The notes: a model not told the origin generated them from the letters alone. A stretch of 7,217 bases of DNA from Calditrichaeota bacterium AABM5.125.24 (GCA_002127415.1 MWJR01000201.1:1-7217); one strand, 5' to 3'; shown: positions 1-7,217, counted from the stretch's first letter. A program made the numbers and translations.

Positions 1-21
1 CTTTAGGGGCGAATATGTGTC

Positions 22-37
22 CTATGCCGCTGCATAG
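22..37. other. Short perfect hairpin past the regulator gene's stop
   Basis: CTATGC (22-27) and GCATAG (32-37) form a perfect 6-bp stem around the 4-base loop CGCT, starting 10 bases beyond the regulator stop codon. No T-run follows on either strand, so it does not look like a normal intrinsic terminator. With only 46 bases visible before the window edge, its role cannot be decided. It could equally be part of a neighbouring gene. Confidence 0.3.
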
Positions 38-46
38 TAATGTCAT

Positions 47-1468
47 CTATAATCTGACCCCATTAATATGAGGCTCACCCCCCCCTTTAATGCCGTATTG
101 TCTCATCATGGTCTGGAAGTTCCGCCGCTGCATACCGACCTGATGAGCGGCTCGGGTCACATTCCCCCCGGACCTCTGCAGGGCACCGGAGATGAAGGCC
201 CTCTCCACCTCCACCACCACCGACTGGCGCAACAGCTTCTTGATCAACTTCAGCTCCTCAGCGGTAATCGGCGACTTACCGTCCCACCAGCAGCCCCCAC
301 TGTCCTCCATCACCCGTTTGTAATGTTCAGGTCCGAGCTTATCCACCTCGCAGATTGCCACCATCTGTTCGACCGATCTGGCCAGTTCCCGGACATTGCC
401 CGGCCAGCGTCTCCCGATCAAGCGGGTCAACAGTTGTTCGTCCACGCGGGTAACCGACCGGCCGTAACGTTGAGAATAGCAGCGCAGGAAGTGATTAATC
501 AGGGCCGGGATATCCTCTGTCCGTTCGGAGAGGGGCGGCACATAGATGGGGAAGACCGAGATATCCCGGTAGAACTCCTGCAGGAAAGCACCCTGTTCAA
601 CCTCAGCGTATAGATCGTGATAGGTGGCAAAGATGATGCGACAGGATAGGGGACGGGCCTTTTTACCTCCCACCGACTGAAACTCCCGCTGGTTGATGGA
701 GGCCAGGAGCCGCTTCTGCCCGTCGAGATCCAAGGCGGTGATCTCGTCGATATAAAGGGTTCCATTGCCGGCCTCTTCGATCCTGCCGGGGCGGTATCGG
801 GGGGCCCCATCCCTGCTTTCAGCCCGCCCGAAGATCTGTTCGACCAGCGGCAGCTCCTGAATGAGGTCGGCCTCAACCTCCACGAACGGCTCTAACCTCC
901 GCCGGCTCTTACGGTGGATGGTCTGTGCCACCAGATTCTTCCCGGTCCCCACCTCACCGATGATGAGAACGCTGATTCCGAATGGAGCCACCCGATCTAT
1001 CAGCAGGGAAAGCTCCCGCATAGCCGGCCCGGTCCCTATCAGATCGCCGGACTCCAACCCGGTCTCATCGCGGCTGGCTCGATACACCTGAAGCAGCATC
1101 ATCCGCTGCTGGAGTGCCCGCCCCAGTGCCACACTCAGCTCGTCGGGGGTGAACGGCTTGGGAAGATATTGGAATCGCCCGCGCCGCATCAGCTCAGCTG
1201 CAGAAGCCACCGATGCCTGTCCCAGTATTATGACTACGGCGGTCTCCGGTGAACGCTCGTCCAGCCATTCCAACAGCTTAACCCCGCCGTCACCCACAAG
1301 CTTAATATCGAGAAAGACCACCTCATATTCCTGACAGAGCAGCTTCTCAGTCGCCTCCTCCGGGCTCAGAGCTGTATCGACCCGGCGCCCGGAACGGGAC
1401 AGAACCCGCGCACAGCCCTGATTTACCATCAGCTCGTCATCAACCACCAGTATGCGATTGCCGTTCAA
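47..1468 (-). CDS. NtrC-family response regulator lacking the GAFTGA loop
   Basis: A 473-residue three-domain regulator from the proposed TTG start. Residues about 4-120 are a receiver: acidic pocket D10/D11, phospho-acceptor D54 in VVFLDI, and K104 in LPKPF. Residues about 142-370 are a sigma-54-activator-type AAA+ ATPase: Walker A GEVGTGK (171-177), Walker B LYIDE (238-242), and WPGNVREL (355-362). Residues about 420-461 are a Fis-type helix-turn-helix (SGGNVTRAAHQVG). Family members normally use ATP to remodel sigma-54 RNA polymerase through a GAFTGA loop. Here that site reads SRDGAP (218-223), one residue short. The arginine-finger region (usually FREDLYYRL) reads FLQEFYRDI (295-303), sensor-I ATN reads ATY, and the receiver switch Thr aligns with L82. 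It may therefore act as a DNA-binding regulator at sigma-70 promoters or as a degenerate ATPase. No partner kinase is visible. An upstream ATG at 1532-1534 would add 22 residues with no family resemblance and would lie at the -35 box of the proposed promoter. Family assignment is firm; target and function are unknown. Confidence 0.88.
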   Translation of the reverse strand: MNGNRILVVDDELMVNQGCARVLSRSGRRVDTALSPEEATEKLLCQEYEVVFLDIKLVGDGGVKLLEWLDERSPETAVVIILGQASVASAAELMRRGRFQYLPKPFTPDELSVALGRALQQRMMLLQVYRASRDETGLESGDLIGTGPAMRELSLLIDRVAPFGISVLIIGEVGTGKNLVAQTIHRKSRRRLEPFVEVEADLIQELPLVEQIFGRAESRDGAPRYRPGRIEEAGNGTLYIDEITALDLDGQKRLLASINQREFQSVGGKKARPLSCRIIFATYHDLYAEVEQGAFLQEFYRDISVFPIYVPPLSERTEDIPALINHFLRCYSQRYGRSVTRVDEQLLTRLIGRRWPGNVRELARSVEQMVAICEVDKLGPEHYKRVMEDSGGCWWDGKSPITAEELKLIKKLLRQSVVVEVERAFISGALQRSGGNVTRAAHQVGMQRRNFQTMMRQYGIKGGGEPHINGVRL

Positions 1469-1478
1469 CTGAATCGAT

Positions 1479-1482
1479 CTCC
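1479..1482 (-). promoter_or_regulatory. Shine-Dalgarno supporting the TTG start of the regulator
   Basis: Read on the minus strand, GGAG lies 10 bases before a TTG codon (1466-1468) that begins the residues MNGNRILVVDDE, the usual way a receiver domain starts. The spacing is slightly long. The two upstream ATG codons (1532-1534 and 1523-1525) have no convincing ribosome binding site at normal distance. This favours TTG as the start, though it is not proven. Confidence 0.45.
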
Positions 1483-1511
1483 AGACATTACACCCTGTTG
1501 ATGTATATGAC

Positions 1512-1539
1512 AATATAATACGCATACCCTGCATAACAA
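1512..1539 (-). promoter_or_regulatory. Candidate sigma-70 promoter of the regulator gene
   Basis: On the minus strand, TTGTTA (1539-1534, 4 of 6 matches to TTGACA) is separated by 16 bases from TATATT (1517-1512, 5 of 6 matches to TATAAT). Transcription would begin near 1505, leaving a leader of about 37 bases before the TTG start at 1468 and excluding both upstream ATGs from the message. The local sequence is AT-rich, so chance matches are possible. Confidence 0.4.
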
Positions 1540-1586
1540 ATATATGCTCAATTCATCACCCATACCCGTGACTTAAGACACAGAAA

Positions 1587-1607
1587 CAGCGGGCTTGCTT
1601 CCCGTTG
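1587..1607. repeat. Inverted repeat in the divergent intergenic region
   Basis: CAGCGGG (1587-1593) and CCCGTTG (1601-1607) can pair as a 7-bp stem with one G-U pair around a 7-base loop. It lies between the divergently read regulator and smpB, about 50-75 bases from the proposed regulator promoter. It could be an operator or a leader hairpin. A T-rich stretch follows at 1611-1625 on the plus strand, but no plus-strand gene upstream needs a terminator. Function unknown. Confidence 0.3.
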
Positions 1608-1743
1608 CCGAATTTGTTACTTTTTAAGAATAATAAAGCTCTTCCTCACAAAGTAAGGACGGGCTTTATCGAGGGTCATAACTGCTGGCGGATCACGGTC
1701 AGCCACGGGAACTGGTGGACAACTGAATGACGGGCTCACGGGC

Positions 1744-1747
1744 AGGG
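1744..1747 (+). promoter_or_regulatory. Ribosome binding site of smpB
   Basis: AGGG lies 7 bases ahead of the GTG at 1755. It sets GTG as the start and gives a protein of normal SmpB length. No clear plus-strand sigma-70 promoter was recognised in 1535-1754. The best pair, TTGCCG at 1605 and AATAAT at 1629, is poor. Confidence 0.6.
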
Positions 1748-1754
1748 TTTCAAC

Positions 1755-2222
1755 GTGGAAGATAAGATAGTCGGTCGCAACCGGAAGGCACAATACCGGT
1801 ACCAACTGCTGAGCCGCCTTGAGGCGGGGATTGTGCTCCAGGGCAGCGAGGTGAAATCGCTGCGCCAGGGGCGGGTGGGGTTCGAGGATGCCTATGCGGT
1901 CATCCGCGACGGCGAGGTCTTCCTCAGGTCGCTCCACATACCGCCCTACGACAAGGCCCGTTATGGTGGTCACAACCCGGTTGCCGAGCGTAAGCTGCTG
2001 CTGAAGAGAAGCGAAATCAGGAAGCTGTCCTCAAAGGTCACTGAAAAGGGGATGACCCTGATACCGACGATGGTATATTTCAAGGGTGGCTGGGCGAAGG
2101 TGGAGCTTGCGCTGGCCTCCGGCAAACGGAAATATGACAAGCGTCGCGCCATAATGGAGCGCGAGCAGAAGCGGGAGCTGGCACGCTTCCGCAAACAGCG
2201 CCGGCGCTGGACGGGGAGGTAG
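1755..2222 (+). CDS. smpB: SsrA (tmRNA)-binding protein SmpB
   Basis: A cytoplasmic RNA-binding protein that escorts tmRNA to ribosomes stalled on broken messages, where trans-translation tags the product and frees the ribosome. The 155-residue product has the usual family length. Family signatures are visible: a basic N-terminus (GRNRKAQYRY), GIVLQGSEVKSLR in the OB-fold barrel, LHIPPY, and ALASGKRKYDKR with Y127-R130 near the end of the barrel. It ends in a strongly basic tail of alternating Arg/Lys/Glu (about 131-155), which in known SmpB folds into a helix in the empty mRNA channel. It starts with GTG behind an AGGG site and stops with TAG at 2220-2222. The tmRNA gene ssrA, often close to smpB, is not seen here. 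The 189-base gap to tyrS holds a repeat element, so co-transcription with tyrS is uncertain. Confidence 0.96.
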   Translation: MEDKIVGRNRKAQYRYQLLSRLEAGIVLQGSEVKSLRQGRVGFEDAYAVIRDGEVFLRSLHIPPYDKARYGGHNPVAERKLLLKRSEIRKLSSKVTEKGMTLIPTMVYFKGGWAKVELALASGKRKYDKRRAIMEREQKRELARFRKQRRRWTGR

Positions 2223-2241
2223 CTGCAGACATAACAGGTGG

Positions 2242-2283
2242 GGCGGACATTCCTGTCCGCCAGCGCGGACAATAGTCCGCGCT
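2242..2283 (+). other. Two back-to-back perfect hairpins after smpB
   Basis: GGCGGACA (2242-2249) pairs with TGTCCGCC (2254-2261) around TTCC. Immediately next, AGCGCGGAC (2262-2270) pairs with GTCCGCGCT (2275-2283) around AATA. Both stems are perfect and share the core GCGGAC/GTCCGC. Beginning 20 bases past the smpB stop, they could stabilise the 3' end of the smpB message or slow polymerase. No T-run follows, so a classic intrinsic terminator is not supported. A perfect TATAAT lies at 2283-2288 but has no -35 partner. Confidence 0.55.
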
Positions 2284-2303
2284 ATAATGTTGAAATCTTG
2301 AAA

Positions 2304-2325
2304 CCCGGCCAGCAAGCTGTCCGGG
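2304..2325 (+). terminator. Weak terminator-like hairpin
   Basis: CCCGG (2304-2308) pairs with CCGGG (2321-2325), and CAGC pairs with GCTG inside with one mismatch between the two stems. A short CTTTT run follows only after six further bases (2331-2335). It could attenuate transcription between smpB and tyrS, but the T-run is short and displaced. It may simply be part of the repeat element. Confidence 0.25.
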
Positions 2326-2382
2326 CCACCCTTTTACTAAAGAGGCGGACAGGAATGTCCACCCTACTGAATTATATTACTC

Positions 2383-2406
2383 AGGAACTTAGGAACTCAG
2401 GCACTT
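2383..2406 (+). repeat. Three tandem 8-bp units before tyrS
   Basis: AGGAACTT, AGGAACTC and AGGCACTT follow one another without gaps and end 5 bases before the tyrS ATG. Each begins with AGG(A), so the units double as Shine-Dalgarno-like sequence. The last AGG is 10 bases from the ATG and the nearest AGGA is 17 bases away. Slippage in the number of units would change the leader length. Confidence 0.5.
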
Positions 2407-2411
2407 TATAA

Positions 2412-3758
2412 ATGAAATCAACATTCCCACCGGTTGAAGAGCAGCTTGCGCGGCTGAAGGGGAGCGTCGCCCCGGTCGAGATCATCAACGAAGAGGAGCT
2501 GACCGCAAGGCTGGAGCGTTCCAGGGCTGAAGGTCGGCCGCTGCGAGTCAAGCAGGGCTTCGACGCCTCGGCCCCCGACCTGCACATCGGGCACGCCGTC
2601 TCCCTCTGGAAACTACGGGCGTTCCAGGAGCTCGGCCACACCGTCATCTTTCTCATCGGTGACTTCACCGGAATGGTCGGCGATCCGTCCGGGCGGTCGA
2701 AGACCCGACCCCGGCTCACCCGCGAGGAGGTCGAGGCCAACGCACAGACCTACCGCGACCAGGTCTCACGCGTCCTCGATCCCGACAAAATAGAGATCCG
2801 CTATAACAGCGAGTGGCACGGCGAGCGGGACATCTATGAGTTTTTAGACCTTGTCAGTCGGCGGACGGTCGCGCGGATTCTGGAACGAGCAGACTTTCGG
2901 AAGCGGCTCCAAGCCGATGATGACATATCCATCCTCGAATTCCTCTACCCGCTCATCCAGGCCTACGATTCGGTGGCTCTGGAAGCTGATGTAGAGTTAG
3001 GCGGGACGGATCAGAAGTTCAACCTGGTGATGACCCGGCAGATCCAGCGCGCCTACGGACTGGAGCCGCAGGTGCTGCTCCTGATGCCGCTGCTGCGCGG
3101 AACCGACGGCAACAAGAAGATGTCCAAGTCACTCGGAAACGTCATCGACATCACAGACCCGCCGGAGGAGATGTATGGCAGAGTAATGTCAATCTCGGAC
3201 GACCTGATCGAGGAATACTACCGCTTGACATCAGGATTGAGCTCAGCCGAGGTGGAAGCCAAGCTTACTGGCGGAGATCCTTACAAGCTTAAGCACGAAC
3301 TGGCGCGGATGATTGTGGCGCGCTATCACGATGAGAAGGCAGCGGGAGAAGCGGGTGAAGAGTTCCTGGCGCGGTTTCGCCAGCATGAGTGGCCGACCGT
3401 TGAAGAGCTGATTGCGAAAGGTAATGTAGCGAAAATTAAAAGTGAACACGTCTGGCTTCCTGCGATAATACATGAGATCGGTGCGACTCGTTCCAAAGGA
3501 GAGGCGAAAAGGTTGATTGCTGAAGGCGCGGTATCTATCGACAAAAAGCGCATCAGTATTGAAGACCTTTATACTTCAAAGTCCGAAGACGTTGATCCGC
3601 ATTTAAGTGGAGTGAATCAGGCTCGGAGGGAGATTCGGGAGGGGAAGCTAAAGTTTCCAAGAACAGTTCAGAATCAGACGCCGTTCGTCCTAAAGGTCGG
3701 CAAGCGCCGCTTCTATTTGATATATCACGACGAGGAGCAGCTGAAACGGCACTCCTGA
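2412..3758 (+). CDS. tyrS: Tyrosyl-tRNA synthetase
   Basis: A cytoplasmic class I synthetase that charges tRNA-Tyr with tyrosine using ATP. It has 448 residues; the family usually has about 400-425. The catalytic Rossmann domain holds GFDASAPDLHIGHA with the HIGH motif at 58-61, the tyrosine-pocket stretch YPLIQAYDSVAL, then ADVELGGTDQKFN, and KMSKS at 236-240. These are typical of the KMSKS-bearing (TyrZ-like) TyrRS branch rather than of TrpRS. An S4-type RNA-binding domain starts near residue 347 (LPAIIHEIGATRSKGEAKRLI). After SIDKKRI (375-381), about 35-40 extra residues (about 384-421) precede the final strand VLKVGKRRFYLI (426-437), which accounts for the extra length. DNA for the C-terminal third is poorer in GC than the catalytic part. 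The ATG follows a tandem AGG-rich repeat. The TGA stop overlaps the proposed start of the next gene. Function is secure; the insertion's role is unknown. Confidence 0.96.
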   Translation: MKSTFPPVEEQLARLKGSVAPVEIINEEELTARLERSRAEGRPLRVKQGFDASAPDLHIGHAVSLWKLRAFQELGHTVIFLIGDFTGMVGDPSGRSKTRPRLTREEVEANAQTYRDQVSRVLDPDKIEIRYNSEWHGERDIYEFLDLVSRRTVARILERADFRKRLQADDDISILEFLYPLIQAYDSVALEADVELGGTDQKFNLVMTRQIQRAYGLEPQVLLLMPLLRGTDGNKKMSKSLGNVIDITDPPEEMYGRVMSISDDLIEEYYRLTSGLSSAEVEAKLTGGDPYKLKHELARMIVARYHDEKAAGEAGEEFLARFRQHEWPTVEELIAKGNVAKIKSEHVWLPAIIHEIGATRSKGEAKRLIAEGAVSIDKKRISIEDLYTSKSEDVDPHLSGVNQARREIREGKLKFPRTVQNQTPFVLKVGKRRFYLIYHDEEQLKRHS

Positions 3759-4756
3759 CCATCCAGAAGAGACGCGAATCGGGCGTTCTGGCACGCTTCC
3801 AGGAGCCCATCCGGCAGGAGCTCGGCCTGTTTCGCCAGCGTTACCGTGAGACCCTCCTGAGCGGCCTGAAGGTCATAGACCGGGTGGTCTCGTATCTGGT
3901 TCGCAGCCACGGCAAGGGGATCCGGCCGACCCTGACGCTGCTCTGTGCCCGCCTGGGGAACGACGGCCCCTGCGAAGCCACCATCAAGGCGGCAGTGATC
4001 GTGGAGCTGCTGCACGAGGCGACCCTGATTCACGACGACGTGGTTGACGAGGCCGCCCAGCGCCGTGGGATGCCCTCGCTGCCCTCCAGGTTCCGCAACA
4101 AGGTGGCGGTGCTGTTCGGCGATTATATGCTGGCCGGCGTGCTGAGCGAGACCTTAGCGGCCCGGGACCTGAGATGGCTCGACATCCTCTCCGAGACGGC
4201 CCGCAGGCTGGCGCGGGGGGAGCTGGTTCAGGCGGCGCGCTCCCGGCGGCTCGATATGAATGAGGAAGAGTATCTCTCTATGGTGGGCGACAAGACCGCG
4301 GCGCTGTTCAACGCCTGCTGCCGGATGGGTGGGCTTACCGGCGGTGTGCCTGATGAGATGCTTGAACCGCTGGGGCGGTTCGGTGAACATCTCGGCACCG
4401 CCTTCCAGATCCGAGACGATCTGCTCGACCTGTTCGGCGATGGACGAGGGCTCGGAAAACCGGTGGGGGGGGACCTCAAGGAGCGCAAGCTGACACTGCC
4501 TCTCCTGGCAGCGCTGTCGCATGCCCCGCCGCGGGAGGCACGGCGGATCAGGGCCCGCATCCGTCGTGGTATCAGGCGCGGCGAGGTCAAACTGATTGCC
4601 GACTTCGTGCGCCGCAGCGGCGGCGATGCCTACGCCGCCGGGCTGATGGAATCGCAGACCGCCCGGGCGGTGGCAGCGCTGGACGGTCTGCCGGCATCCC
4701 CCACCAGGGAGCTGCTGGTTGACCTGGCGGAGTTCGCCGTCAAAAGGAGAAGCTGA
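3755..4756 (+). CDS. Long-chain trans-polyprenyl diphosphate synthase
   Basis: Condenses isopentenyl diphosphate onto an allylic diphosphate to build a trans-polyprenyl chain, usually the side chain of menaquinone or ubiquinone. Counting from CTG 3755 (333 residues), the GGKRxRP-type motif appears as HGKGIRP (52-58), the first aspartate-rich motif as DDVVD (94-98) in LIHDDVVDEAAQRRG, and the second as DDLLD (221-225) in QIRDDLLDLFGD. Small residues before the first motif (EATLIHDD) resemble long-chain enzymes rather than farnesyl or geranylgeranyl synthases; the exact length cannot be read. The start is unusual. The first ATG/GTG/TTG is GTG 3884, only 7 residues before the HGKG motif, yet the frame reads upstream into typical N-terminal helix sequence (FQEPIRQELGLFRQRYRETLL). 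CTG 3755 overlaps the tyrS TGA as CTGA; CTG 3788 would give 322 residues. The gene lies within the tyrS-to-waaA string. Family is certain; start and product length are not. Confidence 0.9.
   Translation: MTIQKRRESGVLARFQEPIRQELGLFRQRYRETLLSGLKVIDRVVSYLVRSHGKGIRPTLTLLCARLGNDGPCEATIKAAVIVELLHEATLIHDDVVDEAAQRRGMPSLPSRFRNKVAVLFGDYMLAGVLSETLAARDLRWLDILSETARRLARGELVQAARSRRLDMNEEEYLSMVGDKTAALFNACCRMGGLTGGVPDEMLEPLGRFGEHLGTAFQIRDDLLDLFGDGRGLGKPVGGDLKERKLTLPLLAALSHAPPREARRIRARIRRGIRRGEVKLIADFVRRSGGDAYAAGLMESQTARAVAALDGLPASPTRELLVDLAEFAVKRRS
4744..4750 (+). promoter_or_regulatory. Strong ribosome binding site of the ApbE-like gene
   Basis: AAGGAGA lies 8 bases before the ATG at 4759 and inside the last codons of the polyprenyl synthase. 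It is the strongest Shine-Dalgarno in the plus-strand gene string and fixes the start of the lipoprotein. This suggests the gene is well translated despite its eroded active site. Confidence 0.8.
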
Positions 4757-4758
4757 AG

Positions 4759-5751
4759 ATGCGATCCTGTATCGTTCTGGCCCTGATCTCCCTTATCCTG
4801 CTGGTCGGTTGCGCCGAGCGGCAGCCGCTGCAGAAGACCCTCACGGCAGCTGGGCTCACGGTTGAGCTCGAGGCCGTCCCCGGTCAGATGGGTCGGCGTG
4901 AATGCTCAAAGCTGATGAACATCACAGCCAAAGCCCTGCAGAAGCGGCTGAAACTATTTCTGAGCGAGGAAGGCGAGATCGAACGACTGAACAGGGAGCG
5001 CGGTCCGATGGAGGTCTCACCTCCAACCTACGAACTGATAGAGCTGGCGGTGGGGCTGCACCGGGTCACGGACGACGCCTGGGATGCGAGGTCAGGGGAG
5101 GTGCGCGGACTCTGGGGATTTGACGAAGGCGAGCCTTCACCGCCCGATTCGAGCAGCCTGGCTGGAGCGGTGGAGAAGGCCCGGCAGACCCGGATCCTCC
5201 TGCTCGATGACAACAGTATCGGTCTCCAGGGTGAGGGGAGGCTCTACCTGCGGCGGCTGGCAGTAGGGCGAGCCCTCGACGAGGCGGCTCAGGCAATGAT
5301 AGACGGCGGCGTGGAGGCAGGGATGATCACCGCCGATGGGATCCACCGAACCTGGGGGCAGCCTGAACCGACGGAAGAGTGGCACATCATAGTCCAAGAC
5401 CCCGGCAAAGGCGACATTCAGTATCGCATCGACCTGCTTGAAGGTGGACTGTGTCGTATCGGCCTTCACCGGGTCGGGGCTGGGGGTGAACCTCAAGCTG
5501 ACCTCGACCTCCTCGACCCGAAGACAGGCTGTCCTCCTGAAGAAATAATCGGTATTGCCGCCTGGTCCACCGGCACAGCGACCGCGGCAACGTTCGCAGA
5601 AGCTATGTCTGTTATGGGGAGGCTGGAGGCGTTCGAATGGATCGCCGAATGTGACACCATCGCCGTGTTCTTTATCACGGAAGACGGGTCCGGCTACAGG
5701 GCCGAGAGTGACCCCGTGATGTCGTCCCGGGTCAACGTGTATATGCCGTGA
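4759..5751 (+). CDS. ApbE-like lipoprotein, probable pseudoenzyme
   Basis: A 330-residue exported protein. Residues 1-17 are a lipoprotein signal with the lipobox LVGC, giving acylated C18. The remainder follows the ApbE fold (FAD:protein FMN transferase, which attaches FMN to Thr in periplasmic flavoproteins such as NqrC/RnfG). Matches include MGRRE (cf. MGT), an acidic stretch EGEIERLNRE (cf. eiskLN), VRGLWGF, IIVQDP, LDPKTG (252-257) and a final VMG (285-287). Signature residues are altered. The GGIAKG loop reads RRLAVG (165-170). The His of HIIDPrTG aligns with D250. The metal-binding Asp and Thr of ADALATAL align with A277 and E281. The second-glycine motif GGD reads ADG. I infer loss of normal Mg/FAD chemistry and perhaps a flavin-binding or structural role. 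It starts 2 bases after the polyprenyl synthase and ends in a GTGA overlap with the glycosyltransferase. No ApbE target protein is visible. Homology is likely; activity is doubtful. Confidence 0.82.
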   Translation: MRSCIVLALISLILLVGCAERQPLQKTLTAAGLTVELEAVPGQMGRRECSKLMNITAKALQKRLKLFLSEEGEIERLNRERGPMEVSPPTYELIELAVGLHRVTDDAWDARSGEVRGLWGFDEGEPSPPDSSSLAGAVEKARQTRILLLDDNSIGLQGEGRLYLRRLAVGRALDEAAQAMIDGGVEAGMITADGIHRTWGQPEPTEEWHIIVQDPGKGDIQYRIDLLEGGLCRIGLHRVGAGGEPQADLDLLDPKTGCPPEEIIGIAAWSTGTATAATFAEAMSVMGRLEAFEWIAECDTIAVFFITEDGSGYRAESDPVMSSRVNVYMP

Positions 5752-6839
5752 ATGAGCGCCCGACCCGGCCGCTGCGCCTGCTGGTAATCCGCCTCAGATC
5801 GCTGGGTGACGTTATCCTGGCGACCCCTCTTATCAGGAATCTGCGTGCACGGTTCCCGGAGGCGGCCATCGATATGCTTACCGGGGAACGCTATCTTCAG
5901 TTGCTCGAAGGTATACCGCAACTCGCAGGACGGCTGGCTTATCCGGTCGGCTCCCGGGCCAGACGGGCGGCTCGCGGTTCGCTGGCGGAGGCCGGGTACG
6001 ACATCATCATCGACCTCCAGAACAATCTGACCAGCCGCCTGATCGCCGCCGCTATCGGCCCGGCCAGGCTGTATCGTTACCGCCGTCCCCGGTTCAACCG
6101 CTGGCTGAGGATACACCTCCCCCGGCTCAGAGACCGGCTCCCAACCCCCCCGGCGGTGGCAATCGGCTACATCAGAGCGGCGGCCCGCCTCCAGGTCAGG
6201 GATGACGGTCGAGGGCTGGAACTTATCCCAACCGGGAAGTGGCGCAGATCAGCCGGGGCGCTGCTGGAGGATTACCACCGCCAGGCCGGAATACCTCCCG
6301 ATACGCTGCCGCTGATAGTCGCACCGGGGGCTCGACATAAGACTAAAATCTGGCCGGCTGATAGATGGGTCGAACTGCTCCTGGTGGCCTACGATGCGGG
6401 GTTCAGGTCTCAGGTCATCGTCGGCGGGGAGGACGACCTCCCACTCGCCGATCAGATAACAGAGCTTGTGAGTCATCCGGTTCTGGTGACCGCCGGACTG
6501 GCCGACCTCGGTGAACTTGTGGCGTTGATCTCGATGGGTTGTGCGCTGGTTTCGAGCGACAGTGGCCCGATGCATATCGCAGCGGCGGTCGGAACACCGG
6601 TGGTGGCTATCTTTGGGCCGACGGTGCCCGACTTCGGCTTTGCGCCGCTGCGTTGTCCGAGCGAGATTGTTCAGGTTGAGGGGCTGACCTGCCGCCCCTG
6701 TCACCCACACGGTCCCGAGCGCTGCCCTCGCCGTCACTTCCGCTGTATGCTCGACATCGATGCCCGGCGGGTCTTCAGCGCTCTGGCACGGTTGACCGGA
6801 GCGGGCGTGGCACCGGTTCAGGCAGCGTCGACCGGATGA
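5748..6839 (+). CDS. Family 9 glycosyltransferase (heptosyltransferase-type)
   Basis: A 363-residue GT-B enzyme of family GT9, the family of LPS heptosyltransferases WaaC/WaaF/WaaQ, acting at the cytoplasmic face of the inner membrane. The N-terminal domain opens with LLVIRLRSLGDVILATPLI, whose D21 matches the catalytic Asp of the family, followed by DIIIDLQNN. The C-terminal domain has APGARHKTKIWPADRW, the nucleotide-sugar binding stretch SDSGPMHIAAAVGTPVVAIF (D271, H276), FGPT, and a tail cluster of four cysteines (CRPC, then two more up to RCMLDI) seen in many GT9 proteins. The GTG start overlaps the previous stop as GTGA, so translation is probably coupled; no strong ribosome site is present. 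The stop overlaps the next gene as ATGA. The neighbouring waaA supports a role in LPS inner core. Donor sugar (ADP-heptose or another) cannot be read, so no symbol is given. Confidence 0.93.
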   Translation: MNERPTRPLRLLVIRLRSLGDVILATPLIRNLRARFPEAAIDMLTGERYLQLLEGIPQLAGRLAYPVGSRARRAARGSLAEAGYDIIIDLQNNLTSRLIAAAIGPARLYRYRRPRFNRWLRIHLPRLRDRLPTPPAVAIGYIRAAARLQVRDDGRGLELIPTGKWRRSAGALLEDYHRQAGIPPDTLPLIVAPGARHKTKIWPADRWVELLLVAYDAGFRSQVIVGGEDDLPLADQITELVSHPVLVTAGLADLGELVALISMGCALVSSDSGPMHIAAAVGTPVVAIFGPTVPDFGFAPLRCPSEIVQVEGLTCRPCHPHGPERCPRRHFRCMLDIDARRVFSALARLTGAGVAPVQAASTG

Positions 6840-7217
6840 AGGTATCCACCGCTCCCGACGAAGCACCCCGGCGCTTTCGTTCAGCCTCAGCGCCCGGCGG
6901 CTTCTGGCTCAAGGCTTACGACGCATTCCTGCCGATAGCGGTGCTGGCAGCCCGTGGGGTGGCACCCTTCCACCGGAAGCTGAGGACGGCGCTGCGAGGC
7001 AGGCGCGATGGGATGGAGGGGTGGGAGATCGGGGCTGTGGACGAGCGACCGGCCGTGCTGTTCCACGTGGCCTCATACGGTGAATTCGAGGGAGCCCGGC
7101 CGCTCATCGAGCGACTGACCGGGTCGGGAAGGTGCCGGGTGGCGGTGTCGTACTCATCGCCATCGACCCGCATGGCGGTTGATAACACCACGGGTATATG
7201 GGCCAGGGGGTATATAC
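6836..7217 (+). CDS. waaA: Kdo transferase WaaA, N-terminal part
   Basis: An open frame of 127 codons runs to the window edge with no stop. It matches the N-terminal domain of 3-deoxy-D-manno-octulosonic acid transferase (GT30), which moves Kdo from CMP-Kdo to lipid A at the inner membrane. Visible signatures are a hydrophobic anchor-like segment near 28-45, VLFHVASYGEFEGARPLI (74-91), where E83 corresponds to the family's catalytic base in the usual SVGE motif, and a following strand with VAVSYSSPSTRMA. The family usually reads IWIHAASVGE, so SYGE is a mild variant. The first 20 residues (basic and Ser/Pro/Ala-rich) look like an extension before the anchor. The ATG overlaps the glycosyltransferase stop as ATGA. 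Roughly two thirds of the protein lies beyond the window. Identity is likely; gene completeness cannot be judged. Confidence 0.85.
   Translation, partial: MKVSTAPDEAPRRFRSASAPGGFWLKAYDAFLPIAVLAARGVAPFHRKLRTALRGRRDGMEGWEIGAVDERPAVLFHVASYGEFEGARPLIERLTGSGRCRVAVSYSSPSTRMAVDNTTGIWARGYI

Larger units (their letters stand above)
2237..2365. repeat. MITE/BIME-like element with inverted hairpin arms
   Basis: About 129 bases with near-identical ends in opposite orientation. The left arm (about 2240-2261) and the reverse complement of the right arm (about 2344-2365) agree at 20 of 22 bases. Each arm is itself an interrupted palindrome around GGCGGACA, with a 4-base loop. Inside are a second 9-bp hairpin (2262-2283) and a third imperfect one (2304-2325). 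No reading frame or target-site duplication is seen. This architecture fits a small non-autonomous mobile or REP/BIME-type genomic repeat. Its copy number elsewhere cannot be seen from this window. Confidence 0.6.

Overview
The window reads as a piece of chromosome from a Gram-negative bacterium. The coding DNA is GC-rich (a hand count of one 60-base stretch in tyrS gives about 65% G+C) and the gaps between genes are AT-richer. A Kdo transferase beside a heptosyltransferase-type enzyme indicates an LPS-bearing outer membrane. The gene complement and the small hairpin-rich repeat would suit a poorly sampled lineage, perhaps an uncultivated FCB-type phylum, but this taxonomic guess is weak. No phage, transposase, tRNA, rRNA or CRISPR array is seen.

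Layout. On the minus strand, about 47-1468 encodes an NtrC-type response regulator (receiver, AAA+ ATPase, Fis-type HTH) whose sigma-54 contact loop (GAFTGA) is missing. Its own promoter and a TTG start can be proposed. An AT-rich divergent gap (1469-1754) separates it from smpB (1755-2222, plus strand), the tmRNA-binding protein of trans-translation. Between smpB and tyrS, 2237-2365 is a compact repeat element built from hairpins with 22-bp near-perfect inverted arms. It is followed by three tandem 8-bp units just before tyrS.

From 2412 to the right edge runs a tightly packed plus-strand gene string: tyrosyl-tRNA synthetase (with an insertion in its S4 domain), a long-chain polyprenyl diphosphate synthase, an ApbE-like lipoprotein that has lost the FMN-transferase signature residues, a family 9 glycosyltransferase, and the start of a Kdo transferase (waaA) cut by the window end. 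Junctions are CTGA (proposed overlap), a 2-nt gap, GTGA and ATGA, so co-transcription and translational coupling are likely.

The last four genes share a cell-envelope theme: an isoprenoid carrier or quinone tail, an exported lipoprotein, and LPS inner-core sugar transfer. The items most worth a second look are the GAFTGA-less regulator, the eroded ApbE homologue, the polyprenyl synthase with no ATG/GTG/TTG start in its expected N-terminal region, the TyrS insertion with its drop in GC, and the hairpin element. None of these proves a new system. They are specific anomalies in otherwise recognisable genes.
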